Positions 6,806 through 15,251 of a DNA stretch of 24,161 nt are shown piece after piece. Made by a program: the position numbers and the translations under genes. The stretch is from Dactylosporangium sp. AC04546 (GTDB taxonomy: Bacteria; Actinomycetota; Actinomycetes; Mycobacteriales; Micromonosporaceae), in assembly GCF_022095675.1 (NCBI RefSeq), contig NZ_JAHYSG010000153.1, positions 1-24,161 of the forward strand, read 5' to 3'. Numbering within the stretch: the first letter of the stretch is position 1; each line of letters begins with the position of its first letter. The notes under the pieces were generated by a model. It was not told the DNA's origin and searched no databases. It saw only the letters and a list, made by a program, of their open reading frames with translations.

Positions 6806-8001
6806 CCCGGCTGTCCCCGGCCCGGCTCGCGCCCGGCGACGTCGTGCGGGTGGGTGGCGCGGGCCTGCGCACCCGGCCCGCCCGGGCGCTGCTCTCGGCG
6901 CTCGGCGTCGCGATCGGCATCGCCGCGATGGTGGCCGTCGTCGGCATCTCGTCGTCGTCGCAGGCCGAGCTCGACCGGCGGCTCGCCGCGCTCGGTACCA
7001 ACCTGCTCACCGTCGCCCCCGGCCAGACCCTGCTCGGCCAGCAGGCCACCCTGCCGGCCTCGGCCGAACCGATGATCGACCGCATCGCCCCCGTCACCGC
7101 GGTCGCCGCGATCGGCCGGGTCGAGTCGGCCCGCGTGTACCGCACCGACCGCATCCCGAAGGCCGAGACCAACGGCCTCGTCGTGCTCGCCGCCCGCCTG
7201 ACCCTGCCCTCCACGGTGGGCGCCACGGTCCGCGCCGGCACCTGGCTCAACGCCGCGACCGCCCGCTACCCCGCGGCGGTCCTCGGCGCGGCCGCCGCCG
7301 CACGGCTCGGCATCGGCCGCCCCAGCCCGCTCACGTCGCTGCTCGTCGGCTCGGCCCGGTTCACGGTCGTCGGTGTCCTCGACCCGATCCCGCTGGCCCC
7401 GGAGCTGGACGCCGCCGTCCTGGTGGGCTGGGACGTGGCGACCACGACGCTGGGCTTCGACGGCCACCCGACGACGGTGTACCTCCGGTGCCAGGACCAG
7501 CAGGTCGAAGCGGTCCGCGCGGTCCTGGCCGCGACAGCGAACCCGTCCGCACCGGGCACGGTGGCGGTCTCCAGGCCGTCGGACCTCCTGGCCGCCCGCC
7601 GCGCCGCGGGCGAGACACTCACGGCGCTGCTGCTGGGCCTGGGCTGCGTGGCCCTGCTCGTCGGCGGCGTGGGGGTGGCCAACACGATGGTCATCTCGGT
7701 ACTGGAACGCCGCGGCGAGATCGGCCTGCGCCGCGCGCTGGGCGCGACCCGCGGCCAGATCCGGCTGCAGTTCCTGACGGAGTCGCTGCTGCTGTCGGCG
7801 CTGGGCGGCGCGGGCGGCGTCCTGCTCGGCGTCGCGGTCACGGCCGGGTACGCGGGCTACCAGGGCTGGCCCTCCGTCGTCCCCGCGTGGGCGACGGTGG
7901 GCGCACTGGCGGCGACGGCCCTGATCGGCGGCGCTGCCGGACTCTATCCGGCGGTGCGGGCGGCGCGGCTGTCCCCGACGGAGGCTCTGGCCGCGCCCTG
8001 A
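6802..8001 (+). CDS. MacB-like ABC permease, FtsX/MacB fold (cassette 1)
   Basis: A 399-residue permease with four membrane segments, at about residues 28-52, 272-298, 323-347 and 362-382, and a large extracellular domain between TM1 and TM2 (MacB_PCD). Family hallmarks are the TM1-flanking [22 protein letters not shown], the [23 protein letters not shown] coupling region after TM2 and the C-terminal [16 protein letters not shown]. The GTG start at 6802 has GGAGGAGG at 6790-6797 and overlaps the ATPase stop. It is the last gene of the operon; the 36-bp repeat array begins 43 bp after its stop. The extracellular domain includes [19 protein letters not shown], matched in the second permease by RRTDRIPPQNTNGITVLAA, so the two probably handle related cargo. 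Confidence 0.92.
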   Translation: MTRLSPARLAPGDVVRVGGAGLRTRPARALLSALGVAIGIAAMVAVVGISSSSQAELDRRLAALGTNLLTVAPGQTLLGQQATLPASAEPMIDRIAPVTAVAAIGRVESARVYRTDRIPKAETNGLVVLAARLTLPSTVGATVRAGTWLNAATARYPAAVLGAAAAARLGIGRPSPLTSLLVGSARFTVVGVLDPIPLAPELDAAVLVGWDVATTTLGFDGHPTTVYLRCQDQQVEAVRAVLAATANPSAPGTVAVSRPSDLLAARRAAGETLTALLLGLGCVALLVGGVGVANTMVISVLERRGEIGLRRALGATRGQIRLQFLTESLLLSALGGAGGVLLGVAVTAGYAGYQGWPSVVPAWATVGALAATALIGGAAGLYPAVRAARLSPTEALAAP

Positions 8002-8043
8002 ACGGCGCCGGTCCGGCCTCGCGGGTCTACCGTTCCGCCGCGT

Positions 8044-8295
8044 GCCGTCGGTCGGTCGATCGACCGAGTGGTTGCGGTTGCCGTCGGTCGGTCGACTGAC
8101 CGAGTGGTTGCGGTTGCCGTCGGTCGGTCGACTGACCGAGTGGTTGCGGTTGCCGTCGGTCGGTCGACTGACCGAGTGGTTGCGGTTGCCGTCGGTCGGT
8201 CGACTGACCGAGTGGTTGCGGTTGCCGTCGGTCGGTCGACTGACCGAGTGGTTGCGGTTGCCGTCGGTCGGTCGACCGACCGAATGGTCGCGCTT
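8044..8295. repeat. Seven tandem 36-bp repeats with hairpin-forming cores
   Basis: Seven contiguous 36-bp units start at 8044, 8080, 8116, 8152, 8188, 8224 and 8260, each beginning GCCGTCGGTCGGTCGA. Units 2-6 are identical. Unit 1 differs by TC in place of CT at unit positions 17-18. Unit 7 has CC there and four changes near its end. Each unit contains CGGTC-GGTCGACT-GACCG; the outer arms pair perfectly and the G/T position can wobble, so each RNA copy could form a stem-loop. The core of unit 7, CGGTCGGTCGACCGACCG, is perfectly palindromic, as is TCGGTCGATCGACCGA in unit 1. The array fills nearly the entire 301-bp gap between the two convergent permease genes and ends 7 bp before the second stop. 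A multi-hairpin bidirectional terminator or protein-binding array is likely. Confidence 0.9.
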
Positions 8296-8302
8296 CCCTC
8301 GG

Positions 8303-9489
8303 TCAGAGCGTGCGAAGCGCGTCCGCCGGGGGCAGCCGGGCCGCGCGCGCCGCCGGGTACAAGCCGGCCAGCGTGCCCACCAGGAGCGCCGCGCCCAGCC
8401 CGGCCAGCAGCGTCTCCGGCGGAATCGCCGTCGGGTTGCCCGCCAGGTGGGCCGCGACCACTGTCGCCAGGCAGCCCAGCGCCACCCCCGCCAGCCCTCC
8501 CACGAGGGCCAGCAACGCCGACTCCAGCAGGAACTGTGCCGCGACGTCCCGGCGGCGGGCGCCGAGCGAGCGACGCAAGCCGATCTCCGCCCGGCGTTCC
8601 AGCACCGAGATCACCATGATGTTCGCGATACCCACGCCGGCGATGAGCAGCGCGATCGCGCCCAGGGCGAGGAACAGCCCGACGAACGCGTTCTTCGCCT
8701 GCAAGCGGGCCACGATGACGTCCGACGGGCGCTGGACCTGCACGTTGCGCGGGTTCTCCGGCGACGCCGTCGAGCCCAGGACCGCCGCCACCGCCGCTAC
8801 CCGGTCGGGGTGGACGCGCAGGTAGATGCGGGTCGGTACGCCGCCCAGGCCGAACCAGCGGTCGGCGACGCCGAAGCTGACCAGGGCCGCGGTGTCGATC
8901 TCCGGCGCGACGCTGACCGCGTCGAGGACGCCGACGACCGTGAAGTAGCGGCCGGCGATGAACACCTGGGTCTGCGCGTCCAGGTGGTCGATGCCCAGGC
9001 TCCGCGCCGCGGAGTAGCCGAGCACCGTCTCGGGGTACTGCTCGGCGACCGGGCCGAGGTACGAGCCGCGCAGCATCCGTGCCGACAGCGTGGACGGCAG
9101 TGACGGCTGCGCCGCCAGGACCGTGATGCCGTTGGTGTTCTGGGGCGGGATGCGGTCGGTGCGGCGGACCGTGGCGCCGTCGATGTTGCCGACCGCGGTG
9201 GTCGCCAGGACCGGCGGGATGCGGGCGATCATGGCCTGTGCCGTCACGGGCAACGGGGTGGGCCGGCCGTCGAAGGTCTGGCCGGTCGCGACCGTGAGCA
9301 GGTTGCCCTGCCGGCCGAGCTCGTCCAGCAGTTGCTGCTTCGAGGACTCCGCCACGCCCTGGACGGCGACCAGCGCGGCGATGGCGATGGCGATGCCGAG
9401 CGCCGACAGCGTGGAGCGCGTTCGGCGAGCGCGGATTCCGGCGGTACCGATGGACAGCGCGTCGGAAGCCCGCAGGCGGCTGCGCAGGC

Positions 9490-9493
<4 letters not shown>
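8303..9493 (-). CDS. MacB-like ABC permease (cassette 2)
   Basis: A 396-residue paralogue of the permease at 6802-8001, in opposite orientation. It has the same plan: TM1 (about 28-50, STLSALGIAIAIAALVAVQGV), a large extracellular MacB_PCD domain, then three C-terminal segments (about 266-292, 315-340 and 360-380) with the conserved [20 protein letters not shown] motif and the ending LYPAARAARLPPADAL. The start ATG at 9493 overlaps the ATPase stop as ATGA. It is the final gene of its operon and its stop abuts the repeat array. Similarity to the first permease is high in the membrane and coupling regions and lower in parts of the extracellular domain. The transported substance is unknown. Confidence 0.92.
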
Positions 9494-10166
<673 letters not shown>

Positions 10167-10170
<4 letters not shown>

Positions 10171-11219
10171 GACGACGGTACCTCCACTTCGTCCCCCTCC
10201 TGCAGGTCACCGGCGCGGACCTCCACCAGCGTGTCGGTGAACAGCCCGGTGGTGACGCCGACGAGGGCGCGGACGGTGCCGGCCCGCTTGTAGACGCCGT
10301 ACCCGCCGCCGGCCAGGGCGACCAGCGCCGTGACCGGCACCGCGAGGACGGCGGTGACCGTCTCGTCGGTGATGCCGACCTGCACCGGCGCCCGGTCGAG
10401 GTTGGCGCCGACCTGCGGGTCGTCGAGGGTGACCAGGCCGGGGACGGTGACCTGCGGGCCGCGGCCGTTGTCGGGCTGCGGCTCGTCGGCGACGGGTGAG
10501 AGGAAGGCGACCCGGCCCGGCACCTTCCGGCGGTCGGGCAGCGTGACGGTCACCCGGTCGCCCGCGTGGATGAGGTACGTCTGGCCGGCCGGCACGGCGA
10601 TCGTGACGACCGCCGTCGTCGAGGTGGCGGTGAGCAGCGGCTCGCCGCCGCGCAGCGTACTGCCGAGCTTCGCGGCGACGGCCGTGACCCGGATCGGGCC
10701 GGGCTGGAACGTGATCGCGCCGAGCTCGACGCGGCCGGTGACGGCCTGCCCGGTCGCCCGCTGCCAGCGCCGGACGGCGGTGGCGGTCGCCGCGGTGAAC
10801 CGGTTGTCGGCCGCGGCGAGGTGGCCGAGCGCCGCCAGGTTGTCCTCCAGGGCCCGCACGTCGAGGCCGGCGGTCATCCCGGCGGTGAACGGGCGGAACG
10901 CCGGGCGGTCGGCGTAGAACAGCCGGACCGGCCGGTTGTCCACCTCGAAGACCGGCTCGTCGCGGGCGATCACCTTCCCCGGCTCGGGCAGCGCGGTGAG
11001 CGTGCCGCCGTCGCCCTGGGGGATGACGGTGTAGTCGCCGCGGTACCCCAGCGCGCCCGACACCTGGGTGATGGTGGACAGGTCGGTCCGGGTCACCTTG
11101 GCGGTCGCGGTCGGCACCTCGGCGGCGGCCGGGACGGGTGAGCTCGGCAGCCGCCAGGCGAGCCAGCCGCCGGCGGCGGTGACGGCGGCCGCGGCCGTGA
11201 GGACCGTGCGCCGTCTCAT
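10167..11219 (-). CDS. MacA/HlyD-like adaptor with peptidoglycan-binding domain (cassette 2)
   Basis: A 350-residue paralogue of the adaptor at 5115-6149. MRRRTVLTAAAAVTAAGG gives the same signal-anchor start. Then come a lipoyl-like half (TQVSGALGYRGDYTVIPQGDGG, KVIARDEPVFEVDNRPV), a PG_binding_1-like insert at about 113-168 (ALEDNLAALGH, AVRRWQRATGQAVTG), and the C-terminal barrel with LAVPVTALVALAGGGYGVY and a closing GDLQEGDEVEVPSS. The ATG at 11219 is chosen because it overlaps the lipoprotein stop as ATGA and aligns with the first adaptor's start; the frame is open much further upstream but inside the lipoprotein gene. It should bridge the permease to the cell wall. The peptidoglycan-binding insert is shared by both adaptors, so it predates the duplication. 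Confidence 0.88.
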
Positions 11220-11902
11220 GCCCCGAGGCTCCCCAGGCTGGAGGCGCGCGCCTCTTCGTCGAGCACCGGCCGGCACGTGTCCATCGCGTGCTTGACCGTC
11301 GGGTCGTCCTTGTCGCCGGGCAGGTCCTCCGGGTGCATCCCGAACCCGTGGCCGGGGGTGAAGAGGTCGTTGGCGGTCGGGTCGCGGAAGTTGGGCAGGC
11401 CGTTGGCCCGCATGCACTGGGCCGACTTCACCCCGGCCTGGACCAGCTTCGGCGGGGCCGGGGCCTGCCCGTCCGGGACGAGCTCCGCGGTGACGATGAG
11501 GTCGTGGCAGGCTTCCGCCGCGGCCCGGATCGTGTTCATGTCGGCCTCGTGGAGACTGCGGGCGTCGGTGTACACGTGGCCGTCCGCGGTCAGCACCGGG
11601 TCCTTGTAGGTCGGGATGCCGTGCTGGCGGATGCACTCGGCCGCGGCGTGCAGCGCGTTCCTGCGCGCGTCACCGGTCGCCCCGGAGCAGGTCGGCTGGT
11701 AGCCGGTGGTGTCGTCCGAGCCCTGTTTCTCACCGCCGGTCATCAGGCTCAGGCCGTTGGCGGCGCTCAGGCAGCCGCCGGCGGCCGGCGGCGACGACTG
11801 GCCGGTCGCGCCCAGGTTCGGCACGTCCGGCGGCGCGCCGCCGCTGCACGCGGTCAGCGCCGCGACGGCGAGCGTCGCGGCGGTGAGCAGTCCGATTCTC
11901 AT
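11216..11902 (-). CDS. Cys-rich lipoprotein, longer paralogue (cassette 2)
   Basis: A 228-residue predicted lipoprotein. The lipobox LTAC gives C19 as the modified residue, followed by a Ser/Pro/Gly-rich linker. Two copies of the motif are present, CIRQHGIPTYKDP and CMRANGLPNFRDP, with the matching downstream Cys in EACHDL and DTCRPV. It therefore shares the four-Cys plan of the lipoprotein at 4615-5118. It is about 60 residues longer and has two extra Cys in the N-terminal region (GGCLSAANG and PTCSGATG). It is the first gene of the second exporter operon, diverges from the second regulator and overlaps the adaptor gene by ATGA. Function is unknown; position and Cys content suggest an extracytoplasmic redox-sensitive or cargo-binding partner of the exporter or the kinase. 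Confidence 0.83.
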   Translation of the reverse strand: MRIGLLTAATLAVAALTACSGGAPPDVPNLGATGQSSPPAAGGCLSAANGLSLMTGGEKQGSDDTTGYQPTCSGATGDARRNALHAAAECIRQHGIPTYKDPVLTADGHVYTDARSLHEADMNTIRAAAEACHDLIVTAELVPDGQAPAPPKLVQAGVKSAQCMRANGLPNFRDPTANDLFTPGHGFGMHPEDLPGDKDDPTVKHAMDTCRPVLDEEARASSLGSLGA

Positions 11903-11927
11903 GACGCTCAGGTGTACGCGCCGGCCG

Positions 11928-11944
11928 GTGACACGGGCGCTACC
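11928..11944. promoter_or_regulatory. Candidate regulator-binding direct repeat (cassette 2)
   Basis: GTGACACGGGCGCTACC matches the element at 4552-4568 in 13 of 17 positions and keeps the 11-bp period (GTGACA and GCTACC). It lies 25 bp from the lipoprotein start and 45 bp from the regulator start, so the spacing to the two flanking starts mirrors the first region. The element reads toward the regulator gene here but toward the lipoprotein gene in cassette 1. Confidence 0.5.
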
Positions 11945-11989
11945 CGCCGTGTCGGACCGATGTCATCTCGGGTGGCGCACAATGGCGGC

Positions 11990-12637
11990 ATGCGGGTGCT
12001 GGTGGTCGAGGACCACGCGACGCTGGCCGAGCGGATCGGCGAGGGGCTGCGCGACGCCGGCATGGCGGTCGACGTGGTGCACGACGGCGCGGCCGCGCTG
12101 ACCCGGGCCGCCGAGACCGGCTACGACGTGGTCGTGCTCGACCGGGACCTGCCGGTCGTCCACGGCGACCAGGTGTGCCGGTCGCTCGCCGCCGGGGACG
12201 GCGCGCGCATCCTGATGCTGACCGCCGCGTCGGGGGTCGACGACCGGGTCGACGGGCTGGAGCTGGGCGCCGACGACTACCTGGGCAAGCCGTTCGCGTT
12301 CCACGAGCTCGTCGCCCGGGTGCGGGCCCTCGCGCGGCGGGCCCCGTCGGCGCCGCCGGTCGTGCAGCGCGGCGACCTGACCGTCGACCGGGCCCGGCAC
12401 CGGGCCAGCCGGGCCGGCCAGCCGCTGTCGCTGACCCGCAAGGAGTTCGGCGTGCTGGAGATGCTCATCGCCGCCGACGGGGCGGTGGTCAGCGCCGAGG
12501 ACCTCCTGGAGCACGTCTGGGACGCGCACGCCGACCCGTTCAGCAATGTCGTCTCGGTCACCCTGACCCGGCTGCGGCGCAAGCTCGGCGCGCCGCCGCT
12601 CATCGAGACCGTCGTCGGCAAGGGCTACCGGCTGTGA
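11990..12637 (+). CDS. CutR-like OmpR-family response regulator (cassette 2)
   Basis: A 215-residue response regulator, clearly paralogous to the one at 3878-4528. The receiver has E7/D8, phospho-acceptor D51 in VLDRDLP, T78 region in LMLTAAS and Lys in DYLGKPF. The winged helix has LSLTRKEFGVLEMLI, WDAHADPFSNVVSV, LTRLRRKLG and the end VVGKGYRL. Its resemblance to Streptomyces CutR is, from memory, even closer than that of the first regulator. ATG 11990 is chosen because the receiver begins there (MRVLVVEDH); an upstream in-frame extension lacks any domain. No clear Shine-Dalgarno is seen and CACAAT at about 11978-11983 could be a -10, so a short or absent leader is possible. The stop overlaps the kinase start as GTGA. 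Confidence 0.93.
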   Translation: MRVLVVEDHATLAERIGEGLRDAGMAVDVVHDGAAALTRAAETGYDVVVLDRDLPVVHGDQVCRSLAAGDGARILMLTAASGVDDRVDGLELGADDYLGKPFAFHELVARVRALARRAPSAPPVVQRGDLTVDRARHRASRAGQPLSLTRKEFGVLEMLIAADGAVVSAEDLLEHVWDAHADPFSNVVSVTLTRLRRKLGAPPLIETVVGKGYRL

Positions 12638-13851
12638 GACGGCCCCGGCTCACCGTCCGGGTGCGGCTGACGCTGCTGTACACGGTGCTGTTCGCGGCCT
12701 GTGGCACCGCGCTCATCGCGATCACGTACGGGCTGCTCGCGGCCAACCTGCCCGGGATCGACGACCTGGTGGCCGGCGAGAACGCCCGGATGACCACCCC
12801 GGCCGACGACAAGGGGGAGATTCCGCCCGCCGAGTTCCTCGAGGCGTGCAAGCGGGTCTTCAACGGCGAACCGGCCGACGAGCCGAACCTGCGGATCAAG
12901 TGCCAGAAGGCGTACGAGGAGGGGATCATCGTCGGCGCCCGGACCCAGCGGGACGCGACCCTCGACTCGCTGCTGTGGCAGTCGGGGCTGAGCCTCGGCG
13001 CGGCGACCCTGCTGGCCGCGGTGGCCGGCTGGTTCGTCGCCGGGCGCGTCCTGCGCCCGGTGCACCGGCTGACCGCCGCCGCGCGGGCCGCCTCGGAGCA
13101 CAACCTGTCGGCCCGGGTGGCGCTCGGCGGCCCGCGCGACGAGCTGCGCGAGCTGGCCGACACGTTCGACCTGATGCTCGAGCGGCTGCAGCGCTCGTTC
13201 GACGGGCAGCGGCAGTTCATCGCCAACGCCAGCCACGAGCTGCGCACCCCGCTGACCGTCATGCGCGCGAGCGTCGACGTGGTCCTGGCCAAGCCGCACG
13301 CGACCGAGGCCGAGCTGCGGCGGATGGCACGCGACATCCGGGTCGCGGTCGACCACGCCGAGACGCTGATCGGGGCGCTGCTGACCCTGGCCCGCACCGA
13401 CCGCGGGCTGGTGGTGCGCGAGCCGACCGACCTGGCCACGGTCGCCGAGGACGTCCTGGACGGCACCGACCTGCGCGACCGCCGGGCCAGCCTCACCCTG
13501 GACCCGGCCCCGACGACGGGCGACCCGGTGCTGCTGGAGCGCCTCACCGCGAACCTGGTGGACAACGCGGTCCGGTACAACGTGCCGGGCGGCGAGGTCA
13601 GCCTGACGACGTCCACTGTGGACGGCCACGTCCGGCTGGAGGTGTCGAACCACGGCCCGGTGGTGGCGCCGGAGGCGGTCGGCGCGCTCTTCCAGCCGTT
13701 CCGGCGGCTGCACGACCGCACCGGTACCGACGGCTTCGGGCTCGGACTGGCGATCGTCGCCTCGATCGCCCAGGTGCACGGCGGCACCGTCGACGCCGAC
13801 CCGCTCCCGGAGGGCGGCCTGCGCGTCACCGTGACCCTGCCGGGAACCTGA
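12634..13851 (+). CDS. CutS-like sensor histidine kinase with extracellular Cys pair (cassette 2)
   Basis: A 405-residue histidine kinase starting with GTG. TM1 is at about 10-36, followed by an extracellular loop (about 38-112) with C72 (LEACKRVF) and C90 (RIKCQKAY) spaced 18 residues apart, then TM2 (about 113-136). HAMP comes next, then HisKA with H201 in NASHELRTPL, and an ATPase domain with NLVDNAVRYN, the atypical G1 segment SNHGPVV (Asn in place of Asp) and DGFGLGLAIVASI. From what I recall of Streptomyces CutS, a conserved extracellular Cys pair is part of its sensor and is linked to redox or protein-folding stress, so this kinase may read the thiol state outside the membrane. The loop is longer than and unlike that of the first kinase. 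A hairpin terminator follows the stop. Confidence 0.92.
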   Translation: MRRPRLTVRVRLTLLYTVLFAACGTALIAITYGLLAANLPGIDDLVAGENARMTTPADDKGEIPPAEFLEACKRVFNGEPADEPNLRIKCQKAYEEGIIVGARTQRDATLDSLLWQSGLSLGAATLLAAVAGWFVAGRVLRPVHRLTAAARAASEHNLSARVALGGPRDELRELADTFDLMLERLQRSFDGQRQFIANASHELRTPLTVMRASVDVVLAKPHATEAELRRMARDIRVAVDHAETLIGALLTLARTDRGLVVREPTDLATVAEDVLDGTDLRDRRASLTLDPAPTTGDPVLLERLTANLVDNAVRYNVPGGEVSLTTSTVDGHVRLEVSNHGPVVAPEAVGALFQPFRRLHDRTGTDGFGLGLAIVASIAQVHGGTVDADPLPEGGLRVTVTLPGT

Positions 13852-13869
13852 CCGCCCGGCGGCTGACCC

Positions 13870-13894
13870 GACCCCGGCGCCAACCGCCGGGGTC
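13870..13894 (+). terminator. Hairpin terminator after the second kinase gene
   Basis: GACCCCGGCG (13870-13879) pairs perfectly with CGCCGGGGTC (13885-13894) across a 5-nt loop. A run of six T follows at 13907-13912. It lies 18 bp after the kinase stop and separates the two-component region from the sugar region. Confidence 0.8.
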
Positions 13895-13902
13895 TTGTGC
13901 GG

Positions 13903-13949
13903 GATCTTTTTTCAGACTATAAAACAATCATTGAACCAAGGGTTGGAGG
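13903..13949 (+). promoter_or_regulatory. AT-rich promoter and ribosome-binding region of the ROK gene
   Basis: This is one of the most AT-rich stretches in the window: a T6 run at 13907-13912, CAGACT, TATAAAA at about 13918-13924, then CAATCATTGAA. The T-run and A-run face each other as a short inverted repeat, the kind of site ROK repressors use, and TATAAA may be a -10. GGAGG at 13945-13949 serves the GTG at 13954. Autoregulation by the ROK protein is inferred. Confidence 0.5.
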
Positions 13950-13953
13950 ATTG

Positions 13954-15159
13954 GTGGCGGCGAAAGCTTCGGTGAAGGACGTGCGGCGGCGCAACCGGGC
14001 GCTGATCCTGCGGCACGTCTGGCTGAACGGGCCCACCTCGCGCAGCGAGGTCGGCGCGGCGACCGGGCTGTCCGCGGCCACCGTGACCAACGTGATGAAC
14101 GAGCTGCTCGCCGAGGGCACGGTCCGCGAGGAGGGCTTCCTCGACTCCGAGGGCGGCCGCCGCCGCGCCATCGTGCGCCTCGCGCACGACGCCGGCCTGG
14201 TCGTCGGCGCCGACGTCGGCGAGACGCAGATCGGCGTCGAGGTCTTCGACCTCGGCCTCAACCGGCTCGCCTCCCGCGTGTACCCATTCAAGGGCCGGCG
14301 CATCGAGGTCACCGAGGCCCGCACGGCGATCACCGACCAGGTCACCTCGATGCTCGCCGAGCTGGGCGTCGACGGCCGGCGGGTCGTCGGCCTCGGCCTC
14401 GGCGTGCCCGGCATCGTCGAGGAGGACCGCCACCTCGTCCACGCCGAGGTCGTCGGCTGGCACGGCGCCGACTTCTCCGGCTTCGGCGACCACCTCGGCA
14501 TCCCCGCCTACATCGACAACGGCGCCAAGTCGACGACCCAGGCCGAGGCCTGGTACGGCGCGGCCCGCGACACCGACCACGCCGTCATGGTGCTCATCGG
14601 CGAGGGCGCCGGCGCCGGCATCATCACCGACGGCCGGCTGTACCGCGGCTCGTCCAGCAGCGCCGGCGAGTGGGGCCACACGAAGATCAGCCTCGACGGC
14701 CCGCACTGCCGGTGCGGGCGGGCCGGCTGCGTCGAGACGTTCGTCGGCGCGTCCGCCGTGCTCAACCAGTGGCGGGGCCCCGACGAGACCTGGCTCGGCC
14801 GCGAGACCGAGGGCGTCGACGCCATCCTCACCGCCTGGCGCGACGGCGACCCCGCCGCCCGGCGGGCGATCGACGGCCTGGTCCGCCACCTGGGGCTGGC
14901 CCTGTCGAACCTGGTCAACCTGTACAACCCCGAGAAGATCATCGTCGGCGGCTGGTTCGGCGACCGGGTCGCCGCCGAGCTGCTCGGCGACCTGCAGGCC
15001 GCGGTGCGGGCGTACGCCCTCGACCAGCCGGGCGGCGAGGTGGTCCTCGTCCGCTCCCAGCTCGGCCCCGGCGCGGCCGTCCTCGGCGCGGCCACCCTGC
15101 CGATCAGCCACCTCATCGAGTCCGGCGCCGGCGTCGAGCGCCTGACCACCACCGCCTGA
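13954..15159 (+). CDS. ROK-family transcriptional regulator
   Basis: A 401-residue regulator of the NagC/Mlc/XylR type. An N-terminal winged helix-turn-helix (about 12-60, LRHVWLNGPTSRSEVG, LSAATVTNVMNELL) is followed by a ROK sugar-kinase fold with GADVGETQIGV (from about 85). The ROK zinc site is complete: H242, C252, C254 and C259, with the same 10-2-5 spacing as in Mlc. The kinase catalytic Asp of the N-D motif is replaced: residues 188-191 read D-N-G-A, so it should sense but not phosphorylate sugar. GTG 13954 is chosen for its GGAGG at 13945-13949; an upstream in-frame GTG at 13897 would run through the promoter. It stands ahead of the sugar-transport operon in the same direction and is the obvious regulator of it. 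Confidence 0.9.
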   Translation: MAAKASVKDVRRRNRALILRHVWLNGPTSRSEVGAATGLSAATVTNVMNELLAEGTVREEGFLDSEGGRRRAIVRLAHDAGLVVGADVGETQIGVEVFDLGLNRLASRVYPFKGRRIEVTEARTAITDQVTSMLAELGVDGRRVVGLGLGVPGIVEEDRHLVHAEVVGWHGADFSGFGDHLGIPAYIDNGAKSTTQAEAWYGAARDTDHAVMVLIGEGAGAGIITDGRLYRGSSSSAGEWGHTKISLDGPHCRCGRAGCVETFVGASAVLNQWRGPDETWLGRETEGVDAILTAWRDGDPAARRAIDGLVRHLGLALSNLVNLYNPEKIIVGGWFGDRVAAELLGDLQAAVRAYALDQPGGEVVLVRSQLGPGAAVLGAATLPISHLIESGAGVERLTTTA

Positions 15160-15251
15160 AACACCGCCTGAACCAGACCCGATCACACCCCCCGTTCCGC
15201 TGCCGGCCGAGCCGGTGGCGCGGTCAAGCACACCCTCGGAAAGGACACCCC

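Noticed and set aside
8044..8295. CRISPR array
   Set aside because: The units are contiguous with no unique spacers, and no cas genes are nearby.
8042..9103. Long forward reading frames running through the 36-bp repeats with a repeating VGRLTEWLR-like peptide
   Set aside because: The unit length is a multiple of three and lacks stops, so every forward frame stays open. The frame continues as antisense of a clear permease gene and has no credible start signal.
13897..13953. Upstream GTG start for the ROK gene
   Set aside because: It would translate the AT-rich promoter-like stretch and lacks a ribosome-binding site. GGAGG directly precedes GTG 13954.
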